Shown here piece by piece: positions 50,127-58,135 of a stretch of 64,000 bases of DNA. The first letter of the stretch is position 1. Every line of letters starts with the position of its first letter. The translations under genes were made by a program, and so were the position numbers. The notes under the pieces were generated by a model that was given only the letters and a program-made list of their open reading frames with translations, was not told the origin of the DNA and ran no database searches. The DNA comes from Bog-756 sp963737625 (lineage in GTDB: Bacteria > Actinomycetota > Acidimicrobiia > Acidimicrobiales > RAAP-2): positions 1,488,001-1,552,000 of the forward strand of contig CAVTTK010000002.1 in the NCBI GenBank assembly GCA_963737625.1. The letters run 5' to 3'.

Positions 50127-50903
50127 TCAGGTGTGGCGCCGACCGGTGCGCTGCCGGGGCCCCTGGCGGGCCTGACGGGCACGCCACGTCCGTCCGGAGC
50201 GGCTGGCCAGCTCGCCCTGCCGGCGTGCCCGCCACCGCGACGGCGTGGTCGACGACTTCCGGGCCCCGGAGCGGACGCTGGTCCGGCTGCGGCGCTGTCG
50301 ACGAGGCGTGGTCACCGGCACCGGCGCCTCGGCCAGGCGCCACACTTTGACGAACCGCCCGACGGCCGTGGCCATGGTCAGACCGAGCATGACCCACAGG
50401 ACCGGGACGAGGAACGACGGGGCCAGAAAGCCGATGCCCAACAGGATCATCCGCTCGGCCCGTTCCATGAGCCCACCCTTGGCCGAGATGCCCAGTGACT
50501 CCGCCTTGGCCCGCTGGTAGGACACGAGCGAGGTGGCAGCGAGCACGGCGAAGGGCAGGAGCACCAGATGGCCGGGGTGGGTCGAGACCAGATACCAGGC
50601 CACACCCCCCAGGATCAGGGCATCCGATACCCGGTCCGTCACCGAGTCGAAGAAGGCGCCCCGCACCGACGACGTCCCCGAGGCTTTGGCCACCGGCCCG
50701 TCCAGCAGGTCGTGAAGCCCGGTGAGGATCAGCAGCACGATGGCCAGATGCAGGTGACCCGTGGCCACCGACACCGCGGTCGCCGTCGCCGAGATCAGCC
50801 CGGTGGCGGTCAGCATGTCGGCGGTTACACCCATGCGTTGCAGCTTGTGGCCGACGGGACCGGTGCTCCGGTCAACTGCGTCGCGCCATCGCCCGTCAAA
50901 CAT
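50127..50903 (-). CDS. pgsA: CDP-alcohol phosphatidyltransferase, phosphatidylinositol-phosphate synthase-like
   Basis: 258 residues with about 6 TMs. The CDP-alcohol motif DX2DGX2AX...GX3DX3D is present as DLLDGPVAKASG and GAFFDSVTDRVSD, with Lys in place of the usual Arg after the Ala. GLMERAERMILLGIG is the late cytoplasmic loop. In mycobacteria PgsA1 (Rv2612c) makes phosphatidylinositol phosphate, the base of PIMs, from the same gene position. The C-terminal 60 residues are an Arg-rich tail. ATG 50903 has GGAGG 6 nt upstream. A phosphatidylglycerophosphate synthase role is less likely given the neighbours. Confidence 0.87.
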   Translation of the reverse strand: MFDGRWRDAVDRSTGPVGHKLQRMGVTADMLTATGLISATATAVSVATGHLHLAIVLLILTGLHDLLDGPVAKASGTSSVRGAFFDSVTDRVSDALILGGVAWYLVSTHPGHLVLLPFAVLAATSLVSYQRAKAESLGISAKGGLMERAERMILLGIGFLAPSFLVPVLWVMLGLTMATAVGRFVKVWRLAEAPVPVTTPRRQRRSRTSVRSGARKSSTTPSRWRARRQGELASRSGRTWRARQARQGPRQRTGRRHT

Positions 50904-51058
50904 ACGGATCCTCCAGAATGGTCTCTCCACCCTACCATCTGCTAGCTGGAGTGAGCAGTGGATCCCCTGCTCGGGGGGCGGCCAGGCGAGGGTGTGGGTC
51001 GGGGGTCGGGACGGGCCGCCGGCGCTCGAAGATCGCCCCACTGGCCCTGATCAGAGCG

Positions 51059-51511
51059 TCAGAGGGACAAGGGCCTGATGGGCGCCATGATGAGTTCGGG
51101 GTCGGACTTCCAGTCCACGCCGGCCACGTCGATATAGAGCTCGATCTCGTTGCCGTCGGGGTCGAGGATGTACAGGCTGTGGGTCACGGTGTGGTCGCTG
51201 GTCCCCACTATGGGCACGCCGGCCTCCTCGAGCCGGGCCACCGCCTCCCTCAGCTCCTCATCGGTGTCCCCGATCTTGAGGCCGAAGTGGTACAGGCCCA
51301 GGTGACGGCCGCGGGGTTGGGGTGTGGCTTCCTCCCCCACCTGGATCAGGAGGAGTTCGTGGTGCGTACGGCCCGAGGAGAAGGCCGCCGCCGGGATGCC
51401 CAGGGTGGTGGGGAAGGCCACGTCCCAGCCCAGCACGTCGCGGTAGAAGGCGGCCGACCGCTCGACGTTCCTCACGTACAACACCAGGTGTCCGAGCTCT
51501 TTGATCTCCAT
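51059..51511 (-). CDS. VOC-superfamily (glyoxalase/dioxygenase-like) protein
   Basis: A 150-residue two-module VOC fold. Likely metal ligands are His in ELGHLVLYVRNVERSAAFYR and HHELLLIQ, His in LYHFGLKIGD and Glu in ILDPDGNEIELYIDVAG. It resembles catechol 2,3-dioxygenase-like VOC members, with no aromatic pathway nearby. ATG 51511 has a good ribosome-binding site (GAAGGGA). It sits between HIT and pgsA genes, where M. tuberculosis has no such gene, so its link to lipid synthesis is unclear. Confidence 0.82.
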   Translation of the reverse strand: MEIKELGHLVLYVRNVERSAAFYRDVLGWDVAFPTTLGIPAAAFSSGRTHHELLLIQVGEEATPQPRGRHLGLYHFGLKIGDTDEELREAVARLEEAGVPIVGTSDHTVTHSLYILDPDGNEIELYIDVAGVDWKSDPELIMAPIRPLSL

Positions 51512-51592
51512 GGCTGTGTCCCTTCTCGTCTCGGTCATCATGGCCAACGCCGCCTGTGGGTGTTCGATTCCGGTTCCCCTCCGGACCGGCCC

Positions 51593-52162
51593 TCAGGCAG
51601 GCCACGCCTCGTGCAGGCGTTGCCAGGTGGTGGCCAGGGTCTCCGGCAGCACCCGGGTATCGGCCACCGCGGTCATGAAGTTGGTGTCCCCCATCCAACG
51701 CGGCACGGCGTGCATGTGGAGGTGGCGCGGGATGCCTGCACCGGCCGCCCGGCCCAGATTGGCCCCGAGGTTGATCCCCTCGGGTCGAAGTGCCGTCTCG
51801 AGGGCCGACACCCCGAGTCGCAGCGCCGACCACATCTCGGCTCCCTCGTCATCGGTCAGGTCGCCCAGTGATCCCACGTGCCGGAGGGGCAGGGCCATCA
51901 GGTGGCCGCTGGCGTAGGGGAAGGCGTTGAGCACCACGAACGTCTCGGCCCCCACCCACAGCACACCGTTGTCGGGCGACGGAGGACCGCTGCCGGCGAT
52001 CCGGCAGAACACGCACCCCGGCCGGTCGTCCGACGCCGCCGCCGGCGACGGATCAGGGCCCCGGGCACCGGCCTCCCCGGGGCGTGGTGCCGCCTTTGTC
52101 GGCTCGGCGACCGAGTTGACGTAGTCGCTCCGCCACCCGGCCCACAGATGGTGGAGGGTCAC
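51593..52162 (-). CDS. HIT-family nucleotide hydrolase/phosphorylase
   Basis: 189 residues. The histidine triad is HLHMHAVPR, and CVFCRI at the N-terminus is the typical Cys pair of a Zn site. WVGAETFVVLNAFPYASGHL and MALPLRHVGSLGDLTDDE are HIT-domain blocks. Its orthologue in the same place in M. tuberculosis (Rv2613c) is an Ap4A phosphorylase, so that activity is likely. The residues 20-48 insert is Pro/Ala-rich. GTG 52162 overlaps the thrS stop (GTGA). Confidence 0.88.
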   Translation of the reverse strand: MTLHHLWAGWRSDYVNSVAEPTKAAPRPGEAGARGPDPSPAAASDDRPGCVFCRIAGSGPPSPDNGVLWVGAETFVVLNAFPYASGHLMALPLRHVGSLGDLTDDEGAEMWSALRLGVSALETALRPEGINLGANLGRAAGAGIPRHLHMHAVPRWMGDTNFMTAVADTRVLPETLATTWQRLHEAWPA

Positions 52163-54147
52163 GTCCCGGCTTCGGGGAGGCGACGGTCGGCGATCTCGGC
52201 CTCGAGGGACTCGGTGAACGACACGAGGGCCACCCCCCGCTCGGGCGGACCGCTCCCCCGCCGGTTCACGCCCACCGTTCCGGCCGACACGTCGTCGTCT
52301 CCCACTACCAGGATGTAGGGGATCTTGAGGACCTTGGCCTTGCGTATCCGCGCCCCCAACTTCTCATCGGCGGGGTCGGTGGTCACCCGAGCGCCGATGG
52401 CCCGCAGCCGGTCGGCCACCTTGTGGGCGTAGGCCTCGTGGTCGTCCCTGACCCCGAGGACGCGCACCTGTTCGGGACAGAGCCAGGTGGGAAGGGCTCC
52501 GGCGTAGTGCTCGAGGAGGATGGCGAAGAAGCGCTCCACGGAGCCGAAGAGGGCGCGGTGGATCATGATGGGCCGGTGACGGGCGTTGTCGGGACCGATG
52601 TACTCGGCCTCGAATCGTTGAGGCGTCTGGAAGTCGAGCTGGATGGTCGACATCTGGTGGGTTCGGCCTATGGCGTCGCGAGCCTGGACGGAGATCTTCG
52701 GACCGTAGAAGGCCCCTCCGCCCTCGTCGAGGACGAGGTCGAGGTCCATGGCCAGGGCCGTGGTGCGGAGGGTCTCGGTGGCCTCCTCCCACTCCTCGGG
52801 CGTGCCCACGGCCTTGCCCTCGGGACGTGTGGACAGTTCGAGGAAGAAGTCCTCCAGCCCGAAGTCACGGAGGAGCGAGAGGACGAAGGTCAACGTGGTG
52901 TGCAGTTCGTCGGCCATCTGGTCCCGCGTGCAGAAGATGTGGGCGTCGTCCTGGGTCATGCCCCTCACCCGGGTCAGGCCGTGGACGACGCCGGACTTCT
53001 CGTAGCGGTACACCGTCCCGAACTCGAACAGGCGCAGCGGGAGCTCCCGGTAGGACCGTTGACTGCTCTTGTAGATGAGCACATGGAACGGGCAGTTCAT
53101 CGGCTTCAGGTAGTACTGCTGGCCCCCGTCGAGCTCCATGGGCGGGAACATGCCGTCGGCGAACCAGTCCAGGTGGCCCGAGGTCTCGAACAGCTCCGCC
53201 TTGGTGATGTGCGGGGTGGTGACGAACTCATAGCCCGCGGCCTTGTGACGCTGGTAGGAGTAGTCCTCCATCAGGCGTCGGATGGTGCCGCCCTTGGGGT
53301 GGAAGACGGCCAGCCCGGAGCCGATCTCCTCCGGGAAGGAGAACAGGTCCAGCTCGGCGCCGAGCTTGCGGTGGTCGCGCCGCTCGGCCTCCTCCAGTCG
53401 GTGCAGGTGCTCGGCCAGGGCCTTGTCCGACTCCCAAGCCGTGCCGTAGATGCGCTGGAGCTGTTGACGCTTCTCATCGCCGCGCCAGTAGGCCCCGGCC
53501 ACTCGCATCAGGGCGAAGTGGCCCAACCGGTTGGTCGAGGGTACGTGGGGCCCCCGGCACAGGTCGGTGAACGTGGGCGAGTTCCAGTAGGTGGAGACCT
53601 GGGCCGCCTCGCCCCCCTCGGCCGGGGCGTCCACCTCGTCGTGACCGGCGCCGACGGCTTCGATGATCTCCCGTTTGAAGGGCTGGTCATCGAAGAGGGC
53701 CAGTCCCTCGTCGATGGTGTGCTCGTGGCGGATGAAGGGCTGGGCCTCGGCCATGATGTCTCGCATGGTGGCGGCGATCCGGTCGAGGTCCTCGTCGCTG
53801 AAGTGGGCCCCTCCCGGCAGTTCGAAGTCGTAGTAGAAGCCGTCCTCGATCACCGGGCCGATGGCGAAGTGGGCCCCGGGCCACAGGCGCAGCACCGCCT
53901 GGGCCAGGACATGGGCCGTGGAGTGGCGCAGGACGGCCCGCCCGGCGTCGGTTTCGGCCGTGACGATGCTGACCTGGGCACCGTCGGTCAACGGGGTCGC
54001 GAGGTCCACGTCCACGCCGTCGAACGAGGCGGCGACCGCGGCGCGGGCCAGGCCGGGGCCGATGGCCTCGGCGAACTGGATCGCCGTGGTGCCGGCGTCG
54101 AACTTCTTGGTCGATCCATCGGGAAGTCGGACGGTGACGGCTGGCAT
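52159..54147 (-). CDS. thrS: Threonyl-tRNA synthetase
   Basis: 662 residues. N-terminal TGS (MPAVTVRLPDGSTKKFDAGT), editing domain with HSTAHVLAQAVLRLWP and GGAHFSDEDLDRI, catalytic core with FHPKGGTIRRLMEDYSYQRH, YLKPMNCPFHVLIYKSSQRS and MIHRALFGSVERFFAILLEH, then the anticodon domain LCPEQVRVLGVRDDHEAYAH. The Zn site Cys is in MNCPFH. It heads the thrS-HIT-VOC-pgsA-patA-GGDEF-pimA-M48 run. The 137-nt region upstream contains a perfect 10-bp inverted repeat. Confidence 0.96.
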   Translation of the reverse strand: MPAVTVRLPDGSTKKFDAGTTAIQFAEAIGPGLARAAVAASFDGVDVDLATPLTDGAQVSIVTAETDAGRAVLRHSTAHVLAQAVLRLWPGAHFAIGPVIEDGFYYDFELPGGAHFSDEDLDRIAATMRDIMAEAQPFIRHEHTIDEGLALFDDQPFKREIIEAVGAGHDEVDAPAEGGEAAQVSTYWNSPTFTDLCRGPHVPSTNRLGHFALMRVAGAYWRGDEKRQQLQRIYGTAWESDKALAEHLHRLEEAERRDHRKLGAELDLFSFPEEIGSGLAVFHPKGGTIRRLMEDYSYQRHKAAGYEFVTTPHITKAELFETSGHLDWFADGMFPPMELDGGQQYYLKPMNCPFHVLIYKSSQRSYRELPLRLFEFGTVYRYEKSGVVHGLTRVRGMTQDDAHIFCTRDQMADELHTTLTFVLSLLRDFGLEDFFLELSTRPEGKAVGTPEEWEEATETLRTTALAMDLDLVLDEGGGAFYGPKISVQARDAIGRTHQMSTIQLDFQTPQRFEAEYIGPDNARHRPIMIHRALFGSVERFFAILLEHYAGALPTWLCPEQVRVLGVRDDHEAYAHKVADRLRAIGARVTTDPADEKLGARIRKAKVLKIPYILVVGDDDVSAGTVGVNRRGSGPPERGVALVSFTESLEAEIADRRLPEAGT

Positions 54148-54224
54148 GGCTGGTCTCTCTCTCGCCGGTTGCGGGCGTGGTGGTGCGCTGCGGAGTGGAG
54201 CCGGAGGCCGCCAGCGCTGCGAAC

Positions 54225-54270
54225 GGTCCGGCGCCCGGCACCATCGGGACCATCCACGGCGCGCCGGACC
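54225..54270 (-). promoter_or_regulatory. Perfect 10-bp inverted repeat between mshC-like and thrS genes
   Basis: GGTCCGGCGC (54225-54234) and GCGCCGGACC (54261-54270) pair perfectly across a 26-nt loop, starting 14 nt after the mshC-like stop and 77 nt before thrS. It may be a terminator of the upstream gene or a leader structure controlling thrS. No U-tract or T-box element is recognised. Confidence 0.45.
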
Positions 54271-54284
54271 CCGGGCGCTACGGA

Positions 54285-55472
54285 CTACAGGGTAATGCCC
54301 AGCAGGGCCGCACCCCGGACCACCGGCCGCCCGGCCGCCGCCTCCTCGTCCAGGGCGGCCAGGGCCCCGGGGGTGTCAAGATCGTCGTCCAGACGGGACC
54401 GCACCCGATCGAGGCCCGCCTCGATCGGACCAGGAGGGGTGGCCCCCGAGGGCGCGGCCCGCCAGGCCTCGAGTCGGTGGGCCGCCCGAGGCATATCGTC
54501 GTCGCCCCACTCCCAGTCGCCTCGGTAGTGGTGGTCCAACAGGGCCAGTCGCACCACCGCTGCCTCCCACTCCTTCACCAGGTCACCCACGAAGACCAGG
54601 TTGCCCAGTGACTTGGACATCTTCGTCCCGTCCAGCCCGACCAGGCCCACGTGGAGCCAGTGCCGGACGAAGGCCCGTCCGGTGACCGATTCGGACTGGG
54701 CCGTCTCGCACTCGTGGTGGGGGAACACGAGGTCTCGCCCGCCGCCGTGGACGTCGATGGTCTCCCCCAGCTCCCGCAGGGCCAGGGCGGAGCACTCGAT
54801 GTGCCAGCCCGGCCGCCCCGGACCCCAACGCGACTCCCAGGAGGGCTCGTCGGGCAGCGACGGCTGCCAGAGGACGAAGTCGAGCGGGTTCCGCTTGTTC
54901 GGATCGCCGGGATTCCCACCGTGTTCGGCCGCCATGGACAGCATGGTCGCCCGGTCGAAGTGGCTCAGCGCCCCGAACCGGTCGAAGGTCGTGACGTCGA
55001 AGTAGACCGCGCCGCCGGACCGGTAGGCCCGTCCCGAGTCGAGCACCGCGCCGATCAGGGTGAGGATCTCGGCGATGGCCGAGGTGGCCCTGGGCTCCGA
55101 CCAGGCCGGGATGAGATCCAACGCCGCCATGTCGGAGTCGAATCGCGTGATCTCCTCAGCGGCCAGGTCGAGGTAGTGGACCCCGAGTTCACGCGCCTTG
55201 CGCAGGATGTCATCGTCCACGTCCGTCACATTGCGCACGCACCGGGTCTCGTGACCGAGGTCCCGGAGGCGTCGTTGGAGGACGTCGAATGTCAGATAGA
55301 CCTGGGCGTGGCCCAGATGGGCGGAGTCGTACGGCGTGATCCCACACGAGTACAGGGTGACGACGGGCCCGACCTCGAGGGGGACGATGGCCTCCCGTGC
55401 CGTGTCGTACAGCTGCACTACCGCGCCCCTCTGCGCACCGGCCCGTCCCTCCCCATCGCCCCCACGGTCCAC
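54285..55472 (-). CDS. mshC: MshC-type cysteine ligase (mycothiol synthesis), cysteinyl-tRNA synthetase-like
   Basis: 395 residues of a class I synthetase core. It has SCGITPYDSAHLGHAQVYLT (Zn Cys and HIGH-equivalent HLGH), RNVTDVDDDIL, GPGRPGWHIECSALAL, Zn ligands in VFPHHECETAQSES, and GTKMSKSLGNLVFV. The CGITPYD wording and absence of a C-terminal anticodon domain fit MshC, which joins cysteine to glucosaminyl-inositol in mycothiol synthesis, rather than CysRS (about 460 residues). mshA, mshB and mshD are not in the window. GTG 55472 gives an N-terminal extension; GTG 55418 is an alternative start. Confidence 0.75.
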   Translation of the reverse strand: MDRGGDGEGRAGAQRGAVVQLYDTAREAIVPLEVGPVVTLYSCGITPYDSAHLGHAQVYLTFDVLQRRLRDLGHETRCVRNVTDVDDDILRKARELGVHYLDLAAEEITRFDSDMAALDLIPAWSEPRATSAIAEILTLIGAVLDSGRAYRSGGAVYFDVTTFDRFGALSHFDRATMLSMAAEHGGNPGDPNKRNPLDFVLWQPSLPDEPSWESRWGPGRPGWHIECSALALRELGETIDVHGGGRDLVFPHHECETAQSESVTGRAFVRHWLHVGLVGLDGTKMSKSLGNLVFVGDLVKEWEAAVVRLALLDHHYRGDWEWGDDDMPRAAHRLEAWRAAPSGATPPGPIEAGLDRVRSRLDDDLDTPGALAALDEEAAAGRPVVRGAALLGITL

Positions 55473-55489
55473 TGGTCAGCCTCCGACCC

Positions 55490-56152
55490 TCATCCGCGAT
55501 CGCCGTAACCGGCAAGTTGCAGGGCGGCATGGACCTTATGGCGGATGTTGATGGTGATGAGCACGGCGGTGAAGGCCTCGATGGGCGCGGCCTGGGCCAG
55601 GCTGCCGGCGTCCACCCCCTGCAGGCCGTCAATGCGGTCCACGAGGGCCACCGTGGCCTCCGTGGCCGCGGCATGGTCGGAGCAGACCAGGACGTCGGCC
55701 GTGATTGGGGTGGTCAGCTTCTCCATCTCGGAGGCGGGCAGGTGATGGAAGGAGGCCGACACCAACGAGCGCGGGAGCGCAGCCTGGATCGAGGCGGCCA
55801 CCGAACCCCGGGGTGGGACGAGGGCCAGGAACTCCCGGCCCTCCTTGGCCAGTGCGTTGGCCATCGACACCACCACTTTGCCCTCCAGGGCCGAAGCCAG
55901 GGGCTTCACCGTGGCGATGGCACTGTCCCACGGAGTGGCCACCACCACCAGCTCCGAGCCGGCCGTCACCTCGTTCGACGCCCCGGAGATGGCCAGCGGG
56001 CGATCAGGCCAGGCTTCGACCAGGCCACGGGCGACGCCTCCGGCCCGATCGGCATCCCTCGAACCAATGACCACATCCACGCCCGCCGCGCCCAGGCGTA
56101 CCGCCAGGCCGCGTCCGGCCGGGCCGGTCCCTCCCAGAATTCCGACTCGCAT
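55490..56152 (-). CDS. npdG: F420-dependent NADP reductase (Fno/NpdG-type)
   Basis: 220 residues. It opens with the Rossmann motif MRVGILGGTGPAGRGLAVRL followed by GSRDADRAGG. ELVVVATPWDSAIATVKPLA, VSASFHHLPASEMEKLTTPI and TADVLVCSDHAAATE match the NADPH:F420 oxidoreductase family. The enzyme exchanges hydride between NADPH and coenzyme F420. ATG 56152 is preceded by AAGGG about 8 nt upstream. The gene diverges from inhA/fabI and precedes the mshC-like gene by 17 nt. A member of the family outside F420 use is possible. Confidence 0.85.
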   Translation of the reverse strand: MRVGILGGTGPAGRGLAVRLGAAGVDVVIGSRDADRAGGVARGLVEAWPDRPLAISGASNEVTAGSELVVVATPWDSAIATVKPLASALEGKVVVSMANALAKEGREFLALVPPRGSVAASIQAALPRSLVSASFHHLPASEMEKLTTPITADVLVCSDHAAATEATVALVDRIDGLQGVDAGSLAQAAPIEAFTAVLITINIRHKVHAALQLAGYGDRG

Positions 56153-56202
56153 GTGCCTACCCTTCCATACCAGCCCGTCACGGTGGGACGGGAGCATGAC
56201 GA

Positions 56203-56208
56203 TAACCT
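56203..56208 (+). promoter_or_regulatory. -10 element (TAACCT) for inhA/fabI
   Basis: TAACCT ends 9 nt before ATG 56218; a leader of 2-3 nt at most is expected. No -35 is evident. Confidence 0.35.
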
Positions 56209-56217
56209 GACTCGCTG

Positions 56218-57005
56218 ATGGGACTGCTCGAGGGTAAACGGATCTTGGTCACCGGGGTGCTGACGGACGCCTCCTTGGCGTTCGCCGTGGCTCGTCGGGC
56301 CCAGGGCGAGGGTGCCGAGGTCGTGCTCTCGGGGGCCGGGCGGGGCCTCTCACTGACCCGGCGTACAGCTCGGAAGCTCCCCGAGGAGGCCGAGGTGCTC
56401 GAGATCGACGTCACCGAGCCGACCCAGCTGGCTGTGGCCGCCACTGCCCTCGGCGAGCGTTGGGACCGCATGGACGGCATGCTGCATGCCATCGGCTTCG
56501 CTCCGCCCGAATGCCTCGGAGGGGACATGTTCCAGGCCGGGTGGGACGAGGTGCAGGTTGCCCTCCACGTTTCGGCGTATTCGCTCAAGGCCCTGGTGGA
56601 GGCGTTCCGCCCCCTGCTGGTAGCCGCGGGCACCGACGGGGGTGCGGGAGCATCGGTGGTCGGGCTGGACTTCGACGCCACCGTGGCCTGGCCGTCCTAC
56701 GACTGGATGGGCGTGTCCAAGGCGGCCCTGGAGTCCCTGTCGCGCTACCTGGCCCGCGATCTGGGGCCCGACCGGATCCGGATGAACCTGGTAGCCGCCG
56801 GACCGGTGAAAACCCTGGCGGCCAAATCCATCCCCGGCTTCGCCACCTTCGAGGACACCTGGGCGGACCGCGCCCCCTGGGTTGGGACGTCCTCGACACC
56901 GACGTCGTGGCCCGGGCCTGCGTGGCCCTGTTTTCGGACCTGCTGCCCATGACCACCGGTGAGATCATCCACGTTGACGGTGGCGTCCACGCCACCGGCG
57001 CCTGA
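56218..57005 (+). CDS. fabI: NADH-dependent enoyl-ACP reductase, InhA/FabI-like, frame broken near the 3' end
   Basis: A short-chain dehydrogenase-fold reductase of fatty-acid synthesis. The beginning GLLEGKRILVTGVLTDASLA, the block MDGMLHAIGFAPPECLGG, the active-site YDWMGVSKAALESLSRYLAR (Tyr-X6-Lys) and NLVAAGPVKTLAAKSIPGF are very like M. tuberculosis InhA. After TWADRAP the frame is lost in the run of five C at 56873-56877. LGWDVLDTDVVARACVALFS then DLLPMTTGEIIHVDGGVHAT follows in another frame ending at 57005. One added C restores 262 residues. As read, the substrate-loop end and last helices are missing. Two NTF2-like genes follow directly. Confidence 0.88.
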
Positions 57006-57008
57006 GCA

Positions 57009-57386
57009 GTGCTCACCGGGGACCAACTGCGGGAGCGGATCGTCGGCTACGTGGACGCCGTCAACTCGCGGAATCCCCAGGCCGTCGCCGCCCGATTCAC
57101 CGAGGACGCCGTCCACGCCGACCCGGTGTCGAATCCGCCCAACCTCGGGCGGGATGCCATCGCCGCCTTCTTCGAGGGCGGCATCGCCGCCAGCGACGCC
57201 TGGACGTTCACGGCCAAGGCCGTGCACACCTGCGGGGACCACGTCGCCGTGGACTTCGCCATCGCCGTGCACGCCGCCGGCACCATCATGACCATCGACG
57301 GGATCGAGGTCTTCGCCGTGGACGATGACGGCCTGTTCCGGTCGGTGCACGCCTACTGGGACGATGCCGACCTCACGTTCGGCTGA
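57009..57386 (+). CDS. NTF2-like/SnoaL-type protein (steroid delta-isomerase-like)
   Basis: 125 residues, a single cone-shaped NTF2 domain: IVGYVDAVNSRNPQAVAARF, TEDAVHADPVSNPPNLGRDA, IAAFFEGGIAASDAWTFTAK and FRSVHAYWDDADLTFG. Such proteins include ketosteroid isomerases, polyketide cyclases and dehydratases. An Asp in TEDAV is a candidate catalytic residue, but the substrate is unknown. GTG 57009 starts 3 nt after the InhA stop, indicating one transcript. Confidence 0.78.
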   Translation: MLTGDQLRERIVGYVDAVNSRNPQAVAARFTEDAVHADPVSNPPNLGRDAIAAFFEGGIAASDAWTFTAKAVHTCGDHVAVDFAIAVHAAGTIMTIDGIEVFAVDDDGLFRSVHAYWDDADLTFG

Positions 57387-57399
57387 GAGGAGCCGACCC

Positions 57400-57870
57400 G
57401 TGACCGACAGCTCCGTCGCCGTCAGCAATCTGATCGCCCGCTACGCCGAACTGATCGACCTGGGCGACTTCGACGGGGTCGCCGACCTGCTGGCCGACGC
57501 CGCCGTGGGCGACGGCACGAGCGGAGGTGGAGGCGCCGGCGACACCCCTCGGCTGCTGAGAGGGCGGGAGGCCATCCTGGCCATGTTCACCTCCACCACT
57601 CGGCGCTATCCCGACGGAACGCCGGGAACCAAGCATGTCACCACCAATCTCATCCTCGACATCGATGAGGAAGCCGGAGCGGCCGCCGCGCGCAGCTACT
57701 GGACGGTCCTCCAGGCCGTCCCGGGGCTGGCCCTCCAGCCCATCCTGGCTGGGCGCTACCACGACCGGTTCGTGCGGGCCGACGCCACCTGGCGCTTCTC
57801 CGAACGTCGGTATCTGATCGACCTGGTCGGCGACGTGAGCCAGCACATGCTGTCCAACATCCCGACCTGA
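57400..57870 (+). CDS. NTF2-like/SnoaL-type protein
   Basis: 156 residues. SNLIARYAELIDLGDFDGVA then DLLADAAV opens an NTF2 domain; RGREAILAMFTSTTRRYPDG, KHVTTNLILDIDEEAGAAAA and AGRYHDRFVRADATWRFSER follow, the pattern of the SnoaL_4/ring-hydroxylating-dioxygenase-beta-like group. GTG 57400 has AGAGGAG 8 nt upstream. It lies 13 nt after the first NTF2-like gene and is probably co-transcribed with it. Function in hydration or isomerisation of a lipid or steroid is a guess from the neighbours. Confidence 0.75.
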   Translation: MTDSSVAVSNLIARYAELIDLGDFDGVADLLADAAVGDGTSGGGGAGDTPRLLRGREAILAMFTSTTRRYPDGTPGTKHVTTNLILDIDEEAGAAAARSYWTVLQAVPGLALQPILAGRYHDRFVRADATWRFSERRYLIDLVGDVSQHMLSNIPT

Positions 57871-57905
57871 CCACCGTGGAGCATCGGGTGTGCCCCGGTG
57901 CCGCC

Positions 57906-57935
57906 TTGACCGACAGGGTGGTGCAACTCTACGTT
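57906..57935 (+). promoter_or_regulatory. Candidate promoter for the flavin monooxygenase-like gene
   Basis: TTGACC (57906-57911) and TACGTT (57930-57935) are separated by 18 nt, a good -35/-10 pair. The predicted 5' leader of about 190 nt has no recognised riboswitch. The remainder of this 265-nt gap shows nothing else. Confidence 0.5.
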
Positions 57936-58135
57936 TCGCTCCGACGGTCGAAGCGAGTGGGACGTCCGGGCTCGACTCGCCGGATCGGTGGCCGTGGTGA
58001 CCGATAGCCGATCTCATGCCAGCGACGGCCCCGAGGGCGACCACCCTGTGTGCCCCATCCGGAGTCCGACGGACCCGACTGCCCACCCACGACTCCGAAC
58101 CCACCCACCCCGCTCAATAGACCAGGAGGCGACCG

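Noticed and set aside
54148..54284. A T-box or tRNA-like leader for thrS
   Set aside because: No T-box sequence or cloverleaf could be traced; only the inverted repeat is reported.
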